Positions 10,173-22,885 of a stretch of 64,000 nt of DNA are shown one piece after another; positions within the stretch are counted from its first letter, which is position 1, and each line of letters begins with the position of its first letter. The position numbers and the translations under genes were made by a program. Origin of the DNA: Diprion similis (taxonomy: Eukaryota; Arthropoda; Insecta; Hymenoptera; Diprionidae). The stretch spans positions 3,348,001-3,412,000 of the forward strand of contig NC_060114.1 in the NCBI RefSeq assembly GCF_021155765.1, written 5' to 3'. A model generated the notes under the pieces. It did not search any database, was not told the DNA's origin, and was given only the letters and a program-made list of their open reading frames with translations.

Positions 10173-13100
10173 ATGAGGGAAATAAGGGAACCGAGTGAGA
10201 AAAAAATGATCCGCTTCGTTATTTTGAGCTGTTCAATAGCTCTGTTAACTCTCGCGAAAACTTCCACAGGTTTGTGTTTGTTATATAAAAATTATTATTT
10301 AGAATTATCACCGTCGGATATTTGTGTGCCTTGTGGAAAAAATTTAAGAATATCCTCACAATCAATTAGTGAGTATATAAGTATGCTCATATTAGGGTGC
10401 TTCGTTTGAGGTGTCTATTTTTTTCGCTCCATTCACAGAATATCACTCTAAACATCTAAGAAAGAATTTTCACCAAAGATGAGTTGTCAATTTCAATTCT
10501 TAGTACTCGCTAAATGAATTTGAAATTTTCTCATTTATTTAACACGTGAATTTCAATTTTTTATCTTCACTTATCTATAGCAACGCGGCACTTCACGATA
10601 TTCAAGGTATTACATAACAATCTTTGCTTTTTAAAAGCACCTATAGCGAATCTATGTTTTATGAACCGCCTTGCCAATAAAAAATCTTGAAGCTGATTTT
10701 TGCTCAAATTTCATGTTTTTTTTCATTTATCTCGTCAGTCACTAACTTGACAGCAAAATTGTATACGTTGTATTGCATTCACAAAGGTATTGTAATCACT
10801 AGTTTTCATCTAGGGGCCTCGATATTGCATAAAAACAGTCTCACGATAGCTCATTTTACTCCTCATTCTTTTCGCTTTGGACGAAAGTCCCTCATATATG
10901 CACTTATTTGCCCCTGAAATGCGGGAAATGTGGACTTAGGGACGAGTGTCAAAAACCACACATTTTTTCGACGATTTTCGGGATAGGAGTTGCCCTCCTC
11001 GATTGCGTCACAAAAGAGTTACGCACCGTCGAAGTTTCAACCCATTTCTTCGTTTGTTTATTTAATGTCGGGAGCAAACGGATGAGTTCGCTCGGTCGGT
11101 CAAGGTACTGCTATATCGCGTTCTATTCGACCAGAACTGCTTGACCGCCTAACGTAATACAAGCGATAAAAATCAAACTAAAGGATAGCAGTTTATTCAC
11201 AGGTCTCATCTTCGAGGAGTTTATTGTGCATCGCACATGCCTAAATTCGATAGAGACAGATGACACTTCGAAGTGCAGTATTCACGGGAAAAATGATAGC
11301 ACGGCAACCGAATTACATTTAAAAGCTGAAACTGAACAGTATGCGAGTATGATTGTGATGGCAAAGGCTATGATCGAAAGCTTACTGTCAGCTACCGTTT
11401 CCTTATTTCTCGGTCCTTGGAGCGACAAAGGTGGACGAAGACCTCTCTTGCTGGGAGGATTCATCGGTGAGTTCTATTTTTTTGCACCAGTTTTCAGCAA
11501 ATCCGATGACTCACGTTTCAGGTAGTGATAAATATAATATTATGATGGATATTAGAGAATTAAACTTTGCATGAAATAGTTGATTACGTTGATCTGCAGG
11601 CATTATTTTCCCAATGTTCGTGAAGTTGGCACCGCCATATTGAAAATTTCAAAAAGCAATTGCTATGCTGAATTGTGCTACGCTTGTGCTCCATTTTGCT
11701 ATATTCCGTAACTCAAAATCTTGAAGAACATAGTGAATATTTAAAAAAATTGATTTTTTACACCAGCACCGCCATTTTGTTTTTTTTCCAAATCAATGGT
11801 TGTGCTGGATTGTGCTGGATTTATACTGTGCTGTGCCGCAAACCGTGATTCGATACCACCAACCATTTTTGAATAATCGGTATTTGATAAACAAAATTGA
11901 GCACCGCAATTTTGATATATTTTTTTTCTTCAATTAATAGAGCTCAATTTGCGTTCACGTGTGCTGCTAAGCAAAATTAGCTCAGATATTGGCCCGAAAA
12001 AAAAAGATTGAATGCCAGGAGCTGAGACGTCGCAAGACCGGAAGGCAATTTTACAAAGTCATTCCATATTGGCAATTCGAATTTTCGAAACTCGTGCTGG
12101 GCTGTGCTAGTCAACCGCAAAAATTCTCCGCGATAAACCAAAGTCCTCAATGGACTTATGCGCCAGTTACGGCGGAAAATAATTTTCGAAAAATATATTC
12201 GATCTTATGAATTGGGATTTTTGAGACTTGTGTTGCGATATGCCAAGTGAGTACTGCAGCTTTCCATAACGACTCGGAGTGCTCAGACCGTCTCCTCGTA
12301 GTCTACCGGGCAAAAATGATTTCCAAAAAACTTGGATTTTCGAAAATCACAATCTCAAGACTTGTGCTGCATTTTGCCAGTTGAACAAGCTGCTCTCAAA
12401 TAATGATATGAATTTTGGGGTCCCTTATTGTTAGTTATTTTTGATCACATGTCTCGAATGCCATTCTATACCTGTATCGACGTATGAGAGGAATAACATC
12501 TGCAACTATCTTGAATTCTACCAGAAAAACACTCTACATATCTCAAACACAAGGCATAGACTGTTTGAGAAACAAAATTTGAGATAGCGAATATTCCTCT
12601 TGTACCTCGATGTTTTAATAGTTGTTGGTAGCGAGACAAATTTGAATTTATAGCTTACAACGGTCAAAAGCGAGCAATTTACATGATGATACGGTTTGCA
12701 TGGACGAGCGCGATGTTCGAAAAAGTTCAAGTCGAAACCAAACTTTCATGCGCCCTAGTTTTTAAGAACACAAAGATTTCACAAAGCGGCATCCACGTTA
12801 CTGTTTTCGGAAAGTGTCCTGAATGCAGTTATACCTTTTCGGGAAAAATCATAAATGAACCGCAGAGTGGTGACGTTGTCAAAATGGAATGTTTGATGGA
12901 GGGATTCGATCCCTCAATTCAACATGTCAACAAACGACAATTGAAAGGAATTGAGAGGGTTGCTGTCGATATTCTGCTGTGGCTTAAGATATTCTGCCAG
13001 CAAGTATCTGGACAGGTATCTGCATCCTCTATACGAAAGAAAACTGTGACAGATTTTGACAAAGCACTCCTTGGAGCTATCGCTCAAGCATTTGCTCAAC

Positions 13101-16100
13101 AGCCCAACTTAAAGCACTATTTGGATGTGTGTTTTCGATCGTTGACTAATCCTTTCAACACATGCAACGTACCACCTTGCCTTCTGCGACTCGACGTATG
13201 TCACTTTTCTAAGATGGTAGCTAGGTGGAACTGTTTTACCGACAAGGCAAGTGATGTGCGTAATTTTTACCTAAGAGCTGTAGCAATTTTACGAAAGCAA
13301 GAAGACTGCGATGAGTTCACTAAGATAGCCAAATCAATTTTCATCCTTGCTCTCAACGCTAACGGGGAAGCTGGCGGGTAAGCTAAGCTTTTTCGATTAA
13401 TTCTCTCGACGTACATCAGAGGTGATCCATTGTCAGGTATGGGTGATCAGGATCTTGCTAAAAGTATTGATCAGGATGGGACCGATGAACCAATTTTGAA
13501 TTCTAATCATCCAGAGAGAAGTGATTCGTATCGATGGGTCAGCACCATGTATCGCGAATGCACTGAATTGATAACCAATGAAGCCAAAACTGACGATATT
13601 AACGACTATTCTTGTCTTGCATTTGCTAAAAAGCTCAAAGCTCTATTGCCTTATTCCCTCTCTTTAGCGAGGTAATGCGGGGTGTGTTCAAATACGGATC
13701 TCCAAATGCTACTTCTGCGGCGGTAGAGTCCGAATTCAACGACCTGAAGAATCGCACGTTCAGGAACGTATCATTTCCTTTACGGGCGGACAAATTCGTT
13801 GGAAAGCACATTTTATCATTCTCCGGTAAAATAAAACTGGCATTAACTGGCAAGAATACGGGTAATACATCTGAAGATGTGTGTAAAAGAGTCAATGAAG
13901 CGCCTAGTCTAGTGCCTTTGGATATGTCTGAACTGCGAAGCAATGAAAGTATCGAAAAAACTCAATCCATCGATGATATTTCACCGGTTACTATCAAAAA
14001 TCGGCAGATGAATTACGATATAATGGCTGAACTCAAGAGAGTCGACGAACTGCCTACTGCAGTTCCTCTGGATACGTCCAAGCAGCAAAGTAGTGAGAGT
14101 GTCGAAGAAACCCGATTCATTCGTAATATTCCCGTTCCTACCATCAGAGACCAGCAGGTAGATAACGACAAAGAGTATAGGAGAGAGTGGAAGGTCCCAT
14201 AATCTCCAATGTATAAAAGCGTACCTCGATTTTCAGCACGCTCTGGTGGCTCAGAGGAAAAGCAAAGTATCCCTACTACGACTTTGGCGCTCCCTTTAAA
14301 CCAGGGAATGTATGTACTACAATACGTGTATGTGCTACCGTTGAGTGAAGAATTCTTAAAACTTCTGATAATAAATTTTTTGCAATGAATTCTTCAGTCA
14401 ACGCTGGTGTTACAGAACGATCTCATATTTTCCTCCATATCTGGCAGCCTATAAATATGTTTGCATGGATACAGAATATAAAGTAAGCATCGTACATACA
14501 CATTTCTTCTATGATGTAATGTGAATTTAGTATAAGACAAAATTAATTAAATAAATGGCAACAAATCAAACACATTGTATCGAAATTATATATTTAAATA
14601 GTTAATCTTCAATACATAACATCAAAAAAAGTACTCATATTTAAAAAACGTAAATAATAATGTCAAATCTTAATAAAAATGTTTATCCATACATAATACT
14701 GTATCGTAAAGAATGGTTACATAAAATATTATATCAACTCAAAAACCTGTTGCATTTTTTGTTAGTTTCTACCAATACAACCATACACGAAAATCATTGT
14801 GTACATTTGTTTTCACAACATATGAAGATACGTGAGGACCCATCACATTCCCGCGAAAGTGAAGTTATGTATATTCATATTTACTTACAGTTGCTGTTTT
14901 TTTGGTAACGAGAAAACCGTCACTCGTTTGCCATTATTTATGCTTTGATTTTTTACATATTTGTTATTGTCACATAATTTGATGTCACAAGAAATTGGCA
15001 TCTTTGGAAAAAAGTTCGTTTGTTACCCAATGTTTACTAAAAGAATATGGCGACCCTGTCATCACACCGACAATACTATATACATCACATGTTCACTGAC
15101 GCTACACATACACGATATATTTTTCCTCTGAGCCGCTAGGGGCGCTGTAATAGGGCGATACGGGTACCTTCCGCTCTATCCTATACTCTTTGGATGACGA
15201 TACAATCATTGAACTGGAAGAGATGAAGGCGGAACATAACTGGCGCAACAAAAATGATAAGAAAACAAAAAGATTTCGGTATGCTGATCCCTGCCCGATC
15301 TTCACCACATCATCTAATGGTTTGATCCACGGTCTTCTACACAGGTCTTGCAACTAGGCAAGAAGCTCAATAGGAGGCAGTGACTCCACTATTGAAGCAA
15401 TATCCAGGTGGCGTTGCGATCGAGGGATGTATAAACATAACCTCTACAATTCTTGAACTTTATCATTCACGGTGACCGTTCTATTATTCTACGCGTTTTA
15501 CCCGTTGTGAAGTTTTGATATCGACTAACATATCTATTGGTTTTGGATTTGTTAGTCATTGCATATCTTTCTTTTTCTTTCAAGGAACAAAATTCATAGA
15601 AAATATTATGTATCAGCGAGATTCTTGGGTTTGAATTCAACGCTCGTGTAAAGCGCATGCGTGACTATCGTTATCTTTGTCGCACCGGGTATCCCTCGAT
15701 CGCAGCGACCCTAGCGGCTTGGCACGTCAAGAGGACCACGTCGAGATTCACAGTTGCAAGACCTGTGTATAAGACCGTGGTTTGATCCAAGGATACAAGC
15801 TGTGTGGTCACTGCATGTTTCTTAGTTTGTGGCGCTAAGAAGGCTCGTCCCGAGGGTTTTATAAGTGGGAATTATGATGTGCTATCCAATGAAGGAGTAG
15901 GTCAACTTTTAAAAGCCATCGAAAATGGCAGACATCCACCAAAACGGTGCTGCAGCCAACTTCCTATTACAGAGCTAAAGTATGGCTCTCTATAATTTAT
16001 CGAAACTGATTGTGGGATCCTTCCAGCAGCACTTGCGAACTTTCCAGAAAACCTTCCGCTGTCACGGGACCGACAGTGCATTTTGACAGGTGTCATGGGT

Positions 16101-19100
16101 TACGTCGGCACTTACAATTTTAAATCGGTTGGTTATTACACTAGTTACGTAAGATCAGACAAACGATGGCTATTATGCGATAATAGTCCATAAAAGCCAA
16201 AACCTACATGGGTGAACAATGATGAACAAATCGCAGCACCCATGTGCGTAAACGTAATCACATGACTGAAGGTGAGTGAGAAAAAAGATTGATAATTCAA
16301 AAAAAGAGGGCATGATACTTACACACAACGTACCATAATAAATAACAAACAACGTTGACCATCAATCTTAAAGTACACGAATAATCAAGTCCATACTATT
16401 ACTGCGTCTATCATATTTATTTATTATTACATATACAAGAAATGAATAGATAAATAAAGAAATACAGAAATTTCAATAAATAACATATAAAAAAAAAAGT
16501 ATAACATGCTACACGTGGCTAATAAGTACATGAATAATCAAACCCATCCATTATGATCTTTAATGATTATTACACGTACAAAAAATACAAAAAATATCAT
16601 AAATGTTTTAAAAAAATAAAATACAAAAAAAAATATCACATGTTATCCGTAGTTAATGAGTACATGAATAATCATAATCATATATCATATATCATAATCC
16701 ATCTATTATGATCTTCAGTCAGTATTACACGTAGATTAAATACAAAAAAATGAGGAAAAATGAATAGAATACAAAAAAAGGTGTAACATGCTACGCGTAG
16801 ATAATAAGTACAATAATTGAACTTACATCACTATGCATATATACTATGTTCAATCATTATTATACTCACAAAAAAAAAATTTAAAAATATGTTAAAAAAT
16901 AAAAATGTATAAATAATATCCAAAGAAGTACAATAGCGTGCATACATAATAAGTACAAGGATAAACAAACCGATATTACTATAAATACATGTATTATGAT
17001 TAATCAAAAAAACAAGAGAAAAAAACCAAGATGTTAACGATGTGATATTGTATTATTAGAATGATCGAAAAAAAATTTAGGATTCACACACATTGAGCTA
17101 GATCAAAGATCCTTTTTCTATATGAATTACGACTGCCATTGCCACACAAGATTGTAGTTCACCTGACAACAAGAAGTATGTCAGTATCAGAAATCATCTT
17201 GCGTTGCTTGACGAATACCGAGCGATATATTCTAGAAATCATTGACGTAACAAATTTGTACATCCATAACTGAATAGAGGACTTGATAATTCAATTTTAT
17301 TTTATTATTGACAGATAGCGACAGACAGACCGATTGAGGGACGGACATAACGATAGATACACCGACTCCTTTCAAAAAGCGGAGAGACGGTCCGAGCATT
17401 CCGAGTCATAATGGAAAGTCGTAGTACTTACCTAACACAACTCAGCACATGTCTGGAAATTCTGAATTTCAAAAATCCCAAGTTTTTTGGAAATGGTTTT
17501 TGCCCGGTAGACTACGAGGGGACGGTCTGAGCTCTCTGAGTCGTTATGGAAAGCTGTAGTACTCACTTGGCACATCGCAGCACAAGTCTCGAAAATCCCA
17601 ATTCATAAGATCGAATATATTTTTCGAAAATTATTTTCTGCCGTACTTGGCGCATAAGTCAATTGAGGACTTCGGTTTATCGCGGAGAATTGTTGCGTTC
17701 GACTTGCACAGCCCAGCACAAGTTTCAAAAATTCGAATTGCTAATATGGAATGTTTTTTTTAAATTGCCCTCCGCTCTTGCGCCGTCTCAGCTCCTGGCA
17801 TAAAATATTTTTTTTTTGGGCCAACTTCTGAGCTCATTTTGCTTAGCAGCATACGTGAGCGCAAATTGAGCTCAATTAATTGAAGAAAAAAAAAATATAT
17901 CAAAATTGCGGTGCTCAATTTTGTTTTCCAAATACCGATCACTCGAAAATGGTTAGTGGTATCGAATGACGGTTTGCGACATAGCGCAGCACAACCATTG
18001 ATTTGGAAAAAAACAAAATGGCGGTACTGGTGAAAAAATCAATTTTTTCATATATTCACTCTGTTCTTCAAGATTTTGAGTTACGGAATACGGCACAACG
18101 GAGCACAAGCCTAGCACAATTCAGCACAACAATTGCTTTTTGAAATTTTTAAAATACTGGTGCCAACTTCACGAACGTGGAAAAAAACCGTTTCTAATTA
18201 CAATGACATCCGACGACGTATTGTTAATTTTTAAGGTCTGAACACTCTTCGAATCTCATGAAATCATTCGAATTCTAATATTCGATGTGACGCGAAGCTC
18301 TGAAACCCCTGAAATGTTATGAAATCCTCAGGAATTCTTCGAGAACTTACGTAACCCTTTTAAATGTTATAATAAAATGTTTTGACATCATGTGAAATTA
18401 TTCGAAATCTTTGAGATCGAATAAAGCCCCTGAAATTCTATGAAATCTTTTTGGAACCTTAGGGATCCTCTGAAATCACATGGAATTCTGTCAATTCTTC
18501 TGAAATCCATTGTAATCTCATAGACGAGGGATGGCTAACTTGATCAGATTCGAGATCTACTGTTCACTGTTCAGACTCTGTGTGATCGGCCGATCTCAAA
18601 TCTTCCCCACAGAATTGAATGAAATGTTTTTTGACAGACTCGTGGATTTTTTGTTTGCCTTGTCTGTAAAATCATCTGAAATCTTTTAAATCTTCAAAAT
18701 TATACGAAGTTTACTAAATCCGATAAAAACTGTTAAAATCCATTGAAGCCTTGTAAAACGGTACGAAATGTTTAAAAATTTCGTGAAATCCTGCAAAATT
18801 CTATACAATCTATAGAAGTTGTGTGACATGATATGAAATATTAGCAAATCTTAGAAATCACATAAAACCCTTGAAACTTTATGAAAGCTCATGCAATCTT
18901 TCAAAGGACTTGAAATCCGTTGAGACCGCATAAAATTTCTGAAATCTCTGACATTTTTAAAATTTTTGGAAACACATGGAATGGAAATTATAACTGACGA
19001 ATTCCATTGACTATTATTGGCTAAACTATTCGTCGGTTAATGTGTTAACACCAGATTCCAAGGTTGTATAATTTTCCGAACTTTTCACTGCACGGTGTCA

Positions 19101-20709
19101 GGGATTTCATGTTTTCGTTACCTACTAGATTGATTTCCATGGAATTTACACGAATAATTGATTTTCGGGAAAATTTAAGAATACAGCATGTAGAATCGCG
19201 TGTTTGATCCAGGTTATACGGTGATGTTCACGATGCTCTCCTTGATGTGCCGTTGGGACATAAATCCTTGGTATATGATAATTCCCTCGATCCCTGGATT
19301 CATCCCCGGAGGAGTGAGCACAGTATTATTGGCTGGAATGTGTTACATATCCGATTCAACCAAAGAAGAACAAAGAACGCCCCTAATGGCTTGGATGCAG
19401 GCTGCTGTCGTCGGTGGAACAATCTTGGGTACATTTGGAGGGCCTGTCATATCGACAAACTGTGGCTACACAACTGTTTTCAGCATAGGCGCGATCTGTT
19501 GTGCATTGTCGACACTAGTAACTTACTTCGCTATTCCTGAATCGGTCAAGTCTGCGACTAAGGTGGGTTCACTAATTTTTTTACATATTGGTCCTGGGCG
19601 GTCTTGGAGTATTGCAGAGTAACTCCGTTACCTCGTTTCAGAGGGAAATGGAGATTTTATGTGCCTACACTGAATACTTCGAAAATTTTCCAACTACATT
19701 TCGTGATCAGACTGACTATAGGAATATTTATTCAGGTCATTCGATGTTGACGGAACTCTCAAACATACCTCTCCGTGCAATTACGCCATAAAACAGCACC
19801 TACAACATATTAATTGGAAACTGTGAAAGAGGACATTCCAAATGTATTGTATTTCCGCAGGAGTCACATTTACGTGGACTGTTCGACGTCTCCCTTGTGC
19901 GGAAGCTTGTTACTAGTTTCGTAGTTAAACGGGACGGCTTTCATCGGCCTGTTGCCTGGCTTGCGATATTCATCATCACTTGGAGCGCCTTGCTTTTCGG
20001 AGGAAGTATGAGCATAGGCTTTCTGTTCACAAAAGCGTGTCTGGACTGGGATGTTGCACAATACTCTTACGCTACTGGCGTTGGTTATCTGCTGAACATC
20101 GCAGCCTTGTGTGGAGCTTCTCTATTCGGAACAAGATTAGGTGACAATTATTCCTCACACCAGAACATAAAATTCATTTTGCAACATCTCGCATCGACCG
20201 ATGTCATTGGAATTCCAGGCATTTCGGACACAACGTTGGCCACTCTAGGCCTCGTCTCAAGCTTCAGTTTTTCGCTTGTGAAAGCTTTCGTATGGACAGA
20301 CTGGCACATGTATCTTGCAGTGTCAATTGGAATGTTCGTTGGAATTGTGCCACCAGTTATGCGATCCATCTTATCGAAATCAGTGCCGCCTAGTGATATT
20401 GGTGAATTTTTTGTTTCTTTGGTGGATCAGTCTCGACGCTGAAACGGATGATATGTTTCCTGATTTTCAGGTACTGTGTTGTCGCTGACGGGGCTTTTGG
20501 AAACATTGAGTCCAATGGTCGGAGCGCCGCTATTTGCGTTGATATTCTCCCATTACTTACCACCGATATATCCGTCGCCAGTTTACCTTGTTTCCGCTGC
20601 TGCGTTAGCGTTGTTGGTACTCTGCACAGCGTGCATCGAAATATTGATGAGGAGGTCGTGTAACGTGCAATCTTACACTGCCACCTCGCAAAAAGAGACG
20701 GAAGAATAG
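10173..20709 (+). CDS. SLC46-family MFS transporter, copy B (five exons, 496 aa)
   Basis: Exons: 10173-10269, 11203-11466, 19213-19562, 19861-20401, 20471-20709. All have GT-AG borders and compatible phases (1, 1, 0, 1), joining to 1491 nt. The product is a plasma-membrane-type carrier of the major facilitator superfamily, SLC46 branch. Exon 1 gives a short N-terminus and first hydrophobic segment (FVILSCSIALLTLA). Exon 2 ends in the MFS signature GPWSDKGGRRPLLLGG between helices 2 and 3. Exon 3 covers GGTILGTFGGPV; exon 4 the second helix bundle. The ATG at 10173 is chosen because it is in frame, precedes the hydrophobic segment and is conserved in copy C. SLC46 members move folates or muropeptide-like solutes with protons; the substrate here is not predicted. 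Intron 2 is stretched to 7.7 kb by a MULE/NOF-like transposon and a degenerate repeat. Confidence 0.88.
11608..12372. repeat. Left inverted-repeat arm of the NOF-like element
   Basis: This arm pairs with 17425-18180. It is built of loosely repeated blocks with the themes TTGTGCTG...TGTGC and ATTTTCGAAA, so the arm itself has a degenerate tandem structure, as in Drosophila foldback elements. It includes segments matching the right arm at the phrases GACTACGAGGGGACGGTCTG and CATAAGTCAATTGAGGACTT on the opposite strand. Confidence 0.75.
12683..14202 (+). pseudogene. NOF/MULE-like transposase, interrupted
   Basis: Three coding pieces follow one another: 12683-13378, about 13421-13672 and 13675-14202. 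The first has a putative zinc-binding CPEC (GKCPECSYTFSGK), then GIERVAVDILLWLK and LRLDVCHFSKMVARW. The last has SAAVESEFNDLKN and LPLRADKFVGKHI-like segments that I associate with NOF-type proteins of the Mutator superfamily. Pieces one and two join through a possible 42-nt GT-AG intron (GTAAGC to ATCAG) in frame. Between pieces two and three the frame shifts near 13670. After 14202 the same frame continues to about 14370 past a TAA. The family assignment rests on recalled motif style, not a database match. The enzyme is probably inactive. Confidence 0.55.
14165..15355. repeat. Inverted duplicate of the transposase tail
   Basis: The last part of the transposase frame (14165-14270, with KEYRREWKVP and SGGSEEK) is repeated in opposite orientation at about 15118-15200 (minus strand: KEYRIERKVPVSPYY and SGSEEKY). 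The second copy continues on the minus strand to 15353. The two copies have diverged. This suggests a duplication or a second inverted transposon fragment inside the element. Confidence 0.6.
15303..15800. repeat. Imperfect hairpin inside the NOF-like element
   Basis: Sequences around 15320-15357 (GGTCTTGCAAC on the plus strand) are the reverse complement of 15748-15790 (GTTGCAAGACC). Likewise CGATCGAGGGAT near 15418 pairs with ATCCCTCGATCG near 15690. The whole forms an inverted repeat with a central loop of about 250 bp. No protein was recognised in it or in the following 15801-16350. Confidence 0.65.
16360..17010. repeat. Degenerate tandem repeat, period about 135-150 bp
   Basis: About five AT-rich units share CATGCTACACGTGGCTAATA-like starts, then AAGTACATGAATAATCAA, ATTATGATCTT and ATTATTACACGTAC. 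Units begin near 16371, 16505, 16639, 16788 and 16929. The array lies between the transposase and the right arm of the NOF-like element. No gene is seen from 15996 to the right arm at 17425. Confidence 0.7.
17425..18180. repeat. Right inverted-repeat arm of the NOF-like element
   Basis: Reverse complement of the left arm (11608-12372), with local divergence. Near its inner edge a block containing GGTCTGAGC / CCGAGCATT and GGAAAG(C/T)(C/T)GTAGTACT occurs twice in tandem (about 17385-17435 and 17520-17565), showing the sub-repeat structure of the arm. Confidence 0.75.
18230..18990. repeat. Degenerate short repeat rich in GAAATC, intron 2 of copy B
   Basis: The stretch is dominated by variants of TGAAATCxTxTGAAATC spaced every 10-25 bp, with an interruption near 18530-18640. 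The same array occurs in intron 2 of copy C (about 42410-42957 and 43350-43520), so it was there before the duplication. It is non-coding. Confidence 0.7.
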
Positions 20710-22380
20710 CCTGATGACTCTTACTCAATTGCACTCACGACTTACTCGGATATTGTTGTAACAAAATGAAACAGTTTTTGTCTGTAATAGTTTGTTTCGA
20801 GTATTCATCACTTTTGTTTATATGAGATTACCTATTCAATGATCTCTTGTAGGGTAAAAAGACTGTTTTGTTTGTGATATTATTTCAAACAATAGTATGT
20901 AGTAATATGTTATTCTCTCCATTTTCCTTTCGCACAAAGCAAGTTTAATAGAATCGTGTTCCAATTGATAACGAATAATCGAAGAGATGACTTCTAAACT
21001 TCCATTTATCACCACAAACCCTCGAAAATGAATTTTCGTACAGTTCGTGCTAATCTGAAAATAAATTGCCTGCTGTTTCAAACGTCTGAATTGAATTCTG
21101 GAACTCTAAGATCGGAAACAAAATCAGCAGCGTGCAGCAGCCTAAAAAATTCCGGAGTATCAATTTGGCGGAGTTTCGGACTAGCCCTAGGAAGATTGGT
21201 CCGCCATTTCGGAATCAAAAAGTTTGTATATAAAATCAAAACTAGTACACGCAACAACACCATAGGTAGTACAACTTTTGGGATTTGGTATGAGTAATAC
21301 AAAAAAATCGCAGATTGATAATTTTTTATAAAATTGAGCCAGTTCTCCGAAGTTTACTATCCACTATTTTGGTATCTGTTGGTGAAAAAAAATCAATGAA
21401 TAACAGAGGTATGAAGAGACACGTTCTTGATACCAACAGGTCAGTAACAAAACACACCTGTTTACTTTCAACCAAACAGAGCTTTTGCAGGTAAAATCGG
21501 ATACAACCTTCGAAATGTTGGAAAACGATAAATATTTTGGTCCCACGAGTGGCTTTGCACATGGTGCAGACATTTGGAATTAAAGGTGACGTTTTATTCT
21601 GATTGCAATTGTGACAATTGTTCATGTGAACACGCTGTGTGGACACATATGCTCGTAATTTGACGAGGTGCCAGTTCGTCACTTAAGTGAAATAACTCAG
21701 AGAGAGGCAAAAATATACGGCTTGTGGTGTCAACAATGTATTTAATTCAGCGCTGTAACTATGGATTATGGCGCTCGGGGCTGGTCGAAAAGCCAGCGCT
21801 CCCGTTCTAAAAATGAATTTATCGGGACTTCGCCGTTGCAAAATTGTCAATTACCGATTCTCTTCGGAATGGATTAAATAGCTGGATTAAACAAACGTCA
21901 TTGTCCAGTAAAAGAACGCAAGTAATTTTGTATTAGTTTTGACTTACTCAAACTGCGTTCGCAAGATGCTACGGGAACTGGCTTGGTTAAAAATATTATG
22001 AAGACAATTAGGACGTTGTCGTATGCCGCTGTAAGTTACCATTTATGAATCAAATTTAGCAAGTACAGATGTGTTGTTTGTTGCATTTCGGACTTTGTTG
22101 CGTCAGGGACTACCGAAATAGCTACATACTGAAAGCTATGGACCTCCGAAATGATTTCCCCTGAATCTATGTCCCTATTACGTATCATAATGCAATCAAC
22201 CGCATGTTTCTGTGAAACTTCCACATCCATTTTGGATAAAGATTCTCCGCTTAAAAAATCAAAATCATCCGATACGTCATTTAACACCCGAAGACGTGTT
22301 CCTAGTGGCGATGCTATTACATCGACGTCTTCGTTTTTGTTCCACTGCAACATTTCGATTTTCACGAGATATTTTTTAGT
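20710..22380. repeat. Downstream segment of the SLC46 tandem unit, second copy
   Basis: Matches 1204-3007 and 45335-47070 almost throughout. A small deletion relative to copy A removes sequence around 21270-21290. The minus-strand hAT relic is longest here. No host gene is seen. Confidence 0.75.
22036..22365 (-). pseudogene. hAT transposase relic (copy B unit), longest version
   Basis: The minus strand reads NDVSDDFDFLSGESLSKMDV, then SQKHAVDCI, EIISEVHSFQYVAISVVPDA and a run ending LLNLI. The decayed transposase at 37740-37980 has the same order: NDDFCFLTGSALESW, KKHAMDLG, EFVGEVESFKFMVASVFP, LLNGI. It is therefore a fragment of a related hAT transposase, truncated before the C-terminal dimerisation domain. 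It has no visible function. Confidence 0.7.
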
Positions 22381-22533
22381 ATGATACCCTGGTACCCGCG
22401 CTACTAAAGCTGATATCGTCCAGTTTTTTATTTTTTTTATTTTGCAAAACGGTGCCTCGTGTAGAAGGGTGCCGGGGGCAAGCGCTCCGCTCGGCCATCC
22501 TTAGCTACGGCGCTGATTCATTTACTGCTATAC

Positions 22534-22807
22534 CATAGACTTATAAGGATGACTGCGTGGTCTGTGCATCGAGCTGAAGCCCTAATCAGAAAGAGAAAGC
22601 AAAAATGGAAGTCCGACTTTTCACTCTAATCGGTCACTTGGCGGGACCTTAGAGCATAGAAACACGAGCGAAGAATGGTATACCCTTTAGTGTAAGTGGA
22701 AAACTGCATAGAGAGAGAAGTAGTAACACTACATTCTTTCTCTGTCTCGCAAGCTCCGATTGGCTGACTTACGCCAGCGCTCCGAGCACTTCCATAAAGC
22801 TTGTACC
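22534..22807. mobile_element. hAT-type MITE, left part, split by the giant insert
   Basis: Matches 4455-4728 and is preceded by the same target duplication TGCTATAC (22526-22533). It breaks off exactly after CTTGTACC (22800-22807). The rest resumes at 38458, where CTTGTACC is repeated. Confidence 0.88.
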
Positions 22808-22885
22808 CAGTGCTTTGCCTAGGCATGGGCCCACGGGGTGCTGGCACAGGTCGCCATGAAGAGGGGGGCGCATTCAAGCTCAAAG

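Larger units (their letters stand above)
11606..18182. mobile_element. Long-inverted-repeat DNA transposon, MULE/NOF (foldback)-like, about 6.6 kb
   Basis: The element sits in intron 2 of SLC46 copy B and is missing from the same intron of copy C. Its ends are inverted repeats starting GTTCGTGAAGTTGGCACC on the left and its complement on the right, extending for roughly 760 bp. A multi-piece transposase-like reading frame (12683-14202) lies inside. Long arms made of related sub-repeats, plus this kind of protein, recall foldback/NOF elements of the Mutator superfamily. A 9-10-bp target duplication was not clear, because the flanks next to both ends are degraded, so boundaries are good only to about 10 bp. 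Confidence 0.7.

Noticed and set aside
19247-19540. Second frame overlapping SLC46 exon 3 (also 43812-44105)
   Set aside because: It is a shadow of the exon in another frame. Its conservation follows from that of the transporter.
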